NCBI GenBank assembly: GCA_903912405.1
Contig: CAIWHF010000080.1
Location: 1 to 19,666 of the forward strand
Origin: an uncultured Bacteroidota bacterium
GTDB taxonomy: Bacteria > Bacteroidota > Bacteroidia > Chitinophagales > Chitinophagaceae
Length of the DNA: 19,666 nucleotides
Reading direction: 5' to 3'
The notes under the pieces: model-generated
What the model was told of the DNA's origin: nothing
Seen by the model: only the letters and a program-made list of their open reading frames with translations
The model's database searches: none
Shown: positions 16,422 to 19,666 of the stretch, piece after piece
Numbering within the stretch: position 1 is the stretch's first letter
Layout: each line of letters starts with the position of its first letter
Made by a program: the position numbers and the translations under genes

Positions 16422-17549
16422 TTGCGATTACTTTCTATTATACCCTATCCATTCTTACCGCCCAATAATGGGGGTAGAATTTGCATTGAGCAAACCCATT
16501 TGCATTTAGGGAAACATTGCGACGACTTATTATTGTGTACTCAAAATAATAGCATAGCACCGAATACACCATTTCATATAGTAGAACAGATACCTAATGG
16601 CAAAATTAGATACGCACCTTTTTTAATTACCTGTAAAATATATAAAGCTGCCAAGCAAGGACAAGCTGATGCACTCCTGTGTGAGCATCCCTACATGGCT
16701 CCTAGCGTTTGGCTAGCAGCAAGAATGCTAAAAATACCCTGGTTTATCAGAAGTCACAATATTGAAGCCACTCGTTTCCAATCATTAGGGAAGATTTGGT
16801 GGCCACTCTTATTTGCTTTCGAAAAATGGGCTCATAAAAAAGCTGCAGCATCTTTTTTTATCACACTAGAAGATGCACAATTTGCGCTTAAAAAATATAA
16901 TTTGAAGTCGAATCAAATTGCTCATGCGCCATTTGGAACTTCACTTCAAAAAGCGCCTCTAAAAAATGCTGACCGCAAAACTACATTCTGCTCAGAGAAC
17001 GATATCGATGCATCTCAACCAATTTTATACTTTCTTGGAGCTTTAGATTACAGACCAAATGAAGAAGCGGTAGAAAATATCATTTTTGAAATATACCCGC
17101 GCTTGTTGCAAAATAATTTCAAGGGCACTATACTTATTATAGGCAAAGGATTAAACCCTTCTTTACAAGCTACCATTAAAGCAAGCAAACACATTCGTTA
17201 TGTTGGTTTTGTAAATTCTCTATCCGATTTATTTCATGCTGCAGATATAATGATTAATCCAATGCAAACTGGCGGCGGAATCAAAACCAAAGTCATTGAA
17301 GCTATTGCAAATAATATTAAAGTGGTAAGCACTGAGAATGGAGCTAATGGAATTTATAAGGATAAAATAGGGGAACAACTACAAATAGTTGCGGACCTCG
17401 ATTGGGAGCAATTCTGCAAAGCGATTCAATACCATTTGAGTATAGCAACAGCAACAACAGCAGATTTTTATTCCTATTATAATTGGGAGGCTATCACAAA
17501 AAATATGCTAGCCATTATGAAGCAACACCTTAATTTAAAAAACGGGTAA
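16422..17549 (+). CDS. Glycosyltransferase, GT-B fold, family 4 type
   Basis: A cytoplasmic or membrane-associated glycosyltransferase of 375 residues, transferring a sugar from a nucleotide-sugar donor to an unknown acceptor. The N-terminal half begins MRLLSIIPYPFLPPNNGGR, the acceptor-side Rossmann start with its glycine loop, and includes RSHNIEATRF (110-119). The C-terminal half has FLGALDYRPNEEA (204-216), VGFV and the donor-binding NPMQTGGGIKTKVIEA (279-294), with Glu293 in the usual EX7E-like place. The start is TTG at 16422; no ATG or GTG gives this conserved N-terminus. No other polysaccharide genes adjoin it, so the pathway is open. Its last 20 bases overlap the convergent DUF4159 gene. 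Confidence 0.87.
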   Translation: MRLLSIIPYPFLPPNNGGRICIEQTHLHLGKHCDDLLLCTQNNSIAPNTPFHIVEQIPNGKIRYAPFLITCKIYKAAKQGQADALLCEHPYMAPSVWLAARMLKIPWFIRSHNIEATRFQSLGKIWWPLLFAFEKWAHKKAAASFFITLEDAQFALKKYNLKSNQIAHAPFGTSLQKAPLKNADRKTTFCSENDIDASQPILYFLGALDYRPNEEAVENIIFEIYPRLLQNNFKGTILIIGKGLNPSLQATIKASKHIRYVGFVNSLSDLFHAADIMINPMQTGGGIKTKVIEAIANNIKVVSTENGANGIYKDKIGEQLQIVADLDWEQFCKAIQYHLSIATATTADFYSYYNWEAITKNMLAIMKQHLNLKNG

Positions 17550-18192
17550 AAGCATAGTGGATTAAATTAGCGCCCATCTTTAAAGCTTGGATTCTTTTCT
17601 CTGCTGCATCATGATGCACTTCTTCATCTTCCCATCCATCTCCTAAATCTGTTTCGTAACTATAAAAACAAATTAATTTGTTTTCGTAAAACAACCCAAA
17701 GCCTCTAGGAATAGCATTATCATGCTGGTGAATTTTAGGCAAGCCTTTTGGGAAGGCAAAGGGTCTTGTATATATAGGATGATTGAATGGCACTTCTACA
17801 AAGCTTAATTCAGGAAATACTTTTTTCATTTCTGGTCGCACATAGGCATCTAAACCATAATTATCATCTATATGCAAAAAGCCTCCAGCCAATAAATAAT
17901 CGCGCAAATTAGAAACCTCCGCAGCAGTCAATTCCCATCTACCATGACCCGTCATATGAATAAAGGGGTAATTAAAAATAGCTGGACTAGCAACTGCAAC
18001 ACTATGATTTTGACCATCTATATGTGTGCCACAGTGTTGATTGGTGAATTGTGCTAAATTTTTTAAAGCCGTTGGATTGGCATACCAATCACCGCCCCCA
18101 CTATACTCCAATACGGCTATAGGAATAGATTGTGCCAAGGAGGACAAGCAAGAAATAAATAAACAAACAAAAAGTAACCTAGCTCTTTTCAT
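17530..18192 (-). CDS. Secreted DUF4159-domain protein
   Basis: A 220-residue exported protein of unknown function. A signal peptide (about 1-21, ending LAQ) is followed directly by the DUF4159 domain, which resembles a class I glutamine amidotransferase-like fold. Recognisable family stretches are HMTGHG (79-84), GGFLHIDDNYG (103-113) and SYETDLGDGWED (178-189) with a following EVHHD. I see no nucleophile arrangement that proves enzymatic activity. The ATG lies inside the end of rsmE, overlapping it by 14 bases in another frame, so translation is probably coupled. In some Bacteroidota related proteins sit with MoxR/aerotolerance loci; here only rsmE is adjacent. Confidence 0.85.
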   Translation of the reverse strand: MKRARLLFVCLFISCLSSLAQSIPIAVLEYSGGGDWYANPTALKNLAQFTNQHCGTHIDGQNHSVAVASPAIFNYPFIHMTGHGRWELTAAEVSNLRDYLLAGGFLHIDDNYGLDAYVRPEMKKVFPELSFVEVPFNHPIYTRPFAFPKGLPKIHQHDNAIPRGFGLFYENKLICFYSYETDLGDGWEDEEVHHDAAEKRIQALKMGANLIHYAFTRFLN

Positions 18193-18910
18193 CTAACAAA
18201 TTATATAAACTACAAACGGCCATCGCTGCAGTCTCGGTTCTCAAGCGCGTATGCCCGAGCTGAACAGGCAAATATGAAGCCTGCAAGGCTTGTTGAACTT
18301 CTTCTGATGTGAAATCACCCTCTGGTCCAATGAGCACTACAACATCACTATCCTTTTTCATAAGAGCCGATAAGGATTGCTTCTGATTGCTTTCCATACA
18401 GTGCGCAATAAATTGCTGTGGTTTTTTAAAAGCAGGGTTGGTAAAAAATTGCCCAATATCCTGAACAGGATATAATTTGGGCAAATAAAATTGTTGCGAT
18501 TGCAACATAGCGGTAACCAGTATCGTATTCCATCGTTCTTCTTTAAAAAAAACTTTTTCACTGCGTTTGGTTTGAATAGGAATAATCGCTACAACACCTA
18601 ATTCCGTAGCTTTTTCCAAAAACCATTCGTTGCGGCTAGCATTTTTAGTAAACGCAATGGCAATACTTAATCCACTTGTTTTAGGAGCTACATTTTCAAT
18701 TGAGGTAATAGTTACTTCACATCTTTTCTTTTGGGTTGCAGTAATTACTACCTCAGCCTTAATTCCATTACCATCTGTCAAAAAAAAGGCATCGCCTATT
18801 TGCATACGCAATACTTGAACTACATGTTTTGATGTTGCCTCCTCTAATATAATATTGGTATTTACGGTAGCTGCTGCAATAGCTGCATCAAAGAAAATAG
18901 GTAAATTCAT
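18179..18910 (-). CDS. rsmE: 16S rRNA (uracil-1498-N3)-methyltransferase
   Basis: Methylates N3 of U1498 in 16S rRNA of the small subunit, using SAM. The 243 residues have an N-terminal PUA-like domain (HVVQVLRMQIGD near 29-40) and a C-terminal SPOUT domain with the trefoil-knot motifs: RNEWFLEKATELGV (93-106), LIGPEGDFTSEEV (193-205) and LGHTRLRTETAA (218-229). Length is normal. The ATG start at 18910 follows the sigma factor gene by 44 bases, with no terminator between them, so the sigma factor, rsmE and the DUF4159 gene may form one transcript. A near -7 box (TAATTTTA) precedes the start. Confidence 0.95.
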   Translation of the reverse strand: MNLPIFFDAAIAAATVNTNIILEEATSKHVVQVLRMQIGDAFFLTDGNGIKAEVVITATQKKRCEVTITSIENVAPKTSGLSIAIAFTKNASRNEWFLEKATELGVVAIIPIQTKRSEKVFFKEERWNTILVTAMLQSQQFYLPKLYPVQDIGQFFTNPAFKKPQQFIAHCMESNQKQSLSALMKKDSDVVVLIGPEGDFTSEEVQQALQASYLPVQLGHTRLRTETAAMAVCSLYNLLDEKS

Positions 18911-18954
18911 CTAGGATAAAATTACAAAATTCAATGGTAATTATAAGTCTTATT

Positions 18955-19539
18955 TTATTGCAATACAAGTGATTGCTCGTTAATCAATTTTCGTAAATTA
19001 ATCAATGCATAACGCATTCTCCCTAAAGCTGTATTGATACTACAACCAGTCTGTTCAGCAATTTCTTTAAAACTCAAATCTTCGTAAAAACGCATCTGAA
19101 TGACTTGCTTTTGCTCATCAGGCAATTGATCAATCAAGGCATGAACCGTTTCTGCAGATTGCGTTTGCTCTAAAAGTTGAAGGGTATTCAAATCTTGATT
19201 AGTATAATTTTTTGCTGCCGGAAGCTCTACATCAATTGTTTTCAATGCTGTAGTCTTTTGCTTTCTAAAATAATCCATACATAGATTTCGAGCTATACGA
19301 CTAGCCCAAGGCAGAAATTTACCTTCCTCGGTATAGTTGCCTTTTCGTATGGTTTGAATGATTTTAATAAATACTTCTTGAAAGAGATCTTCTGCCAATG
19401 CAACATCTCTAACCAACATGTAAATAGTTTGGTAGATAGGGTCTTTGTACTTGGATAGGATAATTTCAAAGGCTTGTAAATTGCCTTTTTTATACGCATT
19501 AATTAATGCCGCATCGGATAAACCTTGCATAGATTTCAT
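18955..19539 (-). CDS. ECF-type RNA polymerase sigma factor
   Basis: A sigma-70 family group 4 factor of 194 residues that redirects RNA polymerase to a set of promoters. Region 2 spans about 22-95, with DLFQEVFIKI (51-60) and PWASRIARNLCMDYFRK (77-93). A short linker leads to region 4 (about 132-187), with the helix-turn-helix DLSFKEIAEQTGCSINTALGRM (154-175). The ATG at 19539 is preferred. A TTG two codons upstream sits in a TTTG that may be a weak promoter element; the ATG at codon 4 is also possible. No anti-sigma factor gene lies downstream, where rsmE follows. The signal and target genes cannot be inferred. Confidence 0.92.
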   Translation of the reverse strand: MKSMQGLSDAALINAYKKGNLQAFEIILSKYKDPIYQTIYMLVRDVALAEDLFQEVFIKIIQTIRKGNYTEEGKFLPWASRIARNLCMDYFRKQKTTALKTIDVELPAAKNYTNQDLNTLQLLEQTQSAETVHALIDQLPDEQKQVIQMRFYEDLSFKEIAEQTGCSINTALGRMRYALINLRKLINEQSLVLQ

Positions 19540-19666
19540 AAGCAAACTCTTTTGGTTTCAATAAATATAAAGCACTGATTATGTGCAATTAAAAGAGTAG
19601 CATTATAATTCTATAGGCCTAGGTTTTAGTATTGTAAAAAAATGGAAAAAAATGGAATTAACCAAA

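Noticed and set aside
19636..19655. Two tandem copies of AAAAAAATGG at the right edge
   Set aside because: Only two short A-rich copies; likely chance in AT-rich intergenic DNA, and no further copies are visible.
1..19666. Mobile element, prophage, CRISPR array or defence island
   Set aside because: No transposase, integrase, terminal repeats, spaced repeats, nuclease/helicase sets or composition break; nearly every gene is a housekeeping or common Bacteroidota family.

Overview
The window is an AT-rich stretch of a Bacteroidota chromosome, most likely Chitinophagales (the family Chitinophagaceae is a guess from overall protein character). The phylum call rests on several independent signs. 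Six genes carry exact TAnnTTTG -7 promoter boxes just upstream of their starts, with no Shine-Dalgarno sequences. There is a subtilase with a type IX secretion C-terminal sorting domain, a lipoprotein with Cys-Lys-Lys-Glu at its processed end, and DUF6089 and DUF4159 proteins typical of the phylum. It reads as ordinary, densely packed core chromosome. I see no transposon, phage, CRISPR, tRNA, rRNA or recognisable defence locus, and no gene-free stretch over about 210 bases.

Layout, left to right. A terminator palindrome (6-53) follows guaB (-), which is divergent from a long-chain acyl-CoA ligase (+). After that comes odhB (+, the E2 of 2-oxoglutarate dehydrogenase, without E1 or E3 beside it). 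A bidirectional terminator separates odhB from a DMT/EamA-like transporter (-). The transporter is divergent from an rsmB-like rRNA m5C methyltransferase (+). Next is a minus-strand block: an S8 subtilase with a T9SS tail (6844-8514), an unknown lipoprotein just upstream of it (8518-9252), and mnmA (9319-10422). Then comes a two-gene unit, tyrS followed by a seven-haem c-type cytochrome with TPR repeats (10520-13769). A DUF6089 outer-membrane-type protein (+) and hisS (-) converge on a perfect 44-bp palindromic terminator. A family 4-type glycosyltransferase (+) diverges from hisS and overlaps, tail to tail, a DUF4159 secreted protein (-). That gene overlaps rsmE (-), which lies downstream of an ECF-type sigma factor (-) at the right edge.

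Functionally, five genes serve translation or RNA modification (rsmB, mnmA, tyrS, hisS, rsmE). Three serve central metabolism (guaB, acyl-CoA ligase, odhB). Six products carry export signals or are membrane proteins (the subtilase, lipoprotein, cytochrome, DUF6089, DUF4159 and the EamA-like transporter). Several true starts lie downstream of an in-frame TTG that is itself part of the -7 box; starts here were chosen with that in mind. I found no convincing undescribed system. The items most worth a second look are the lipoprotein/subtilase pair, the heptahaem-TPR cytochrome behind tyrS, the anti-Shine-Dalgarno look-alike that forms the whole tyrS-cytochrome spacer, and the apparently leaderless promoters of guaB and rsmB.
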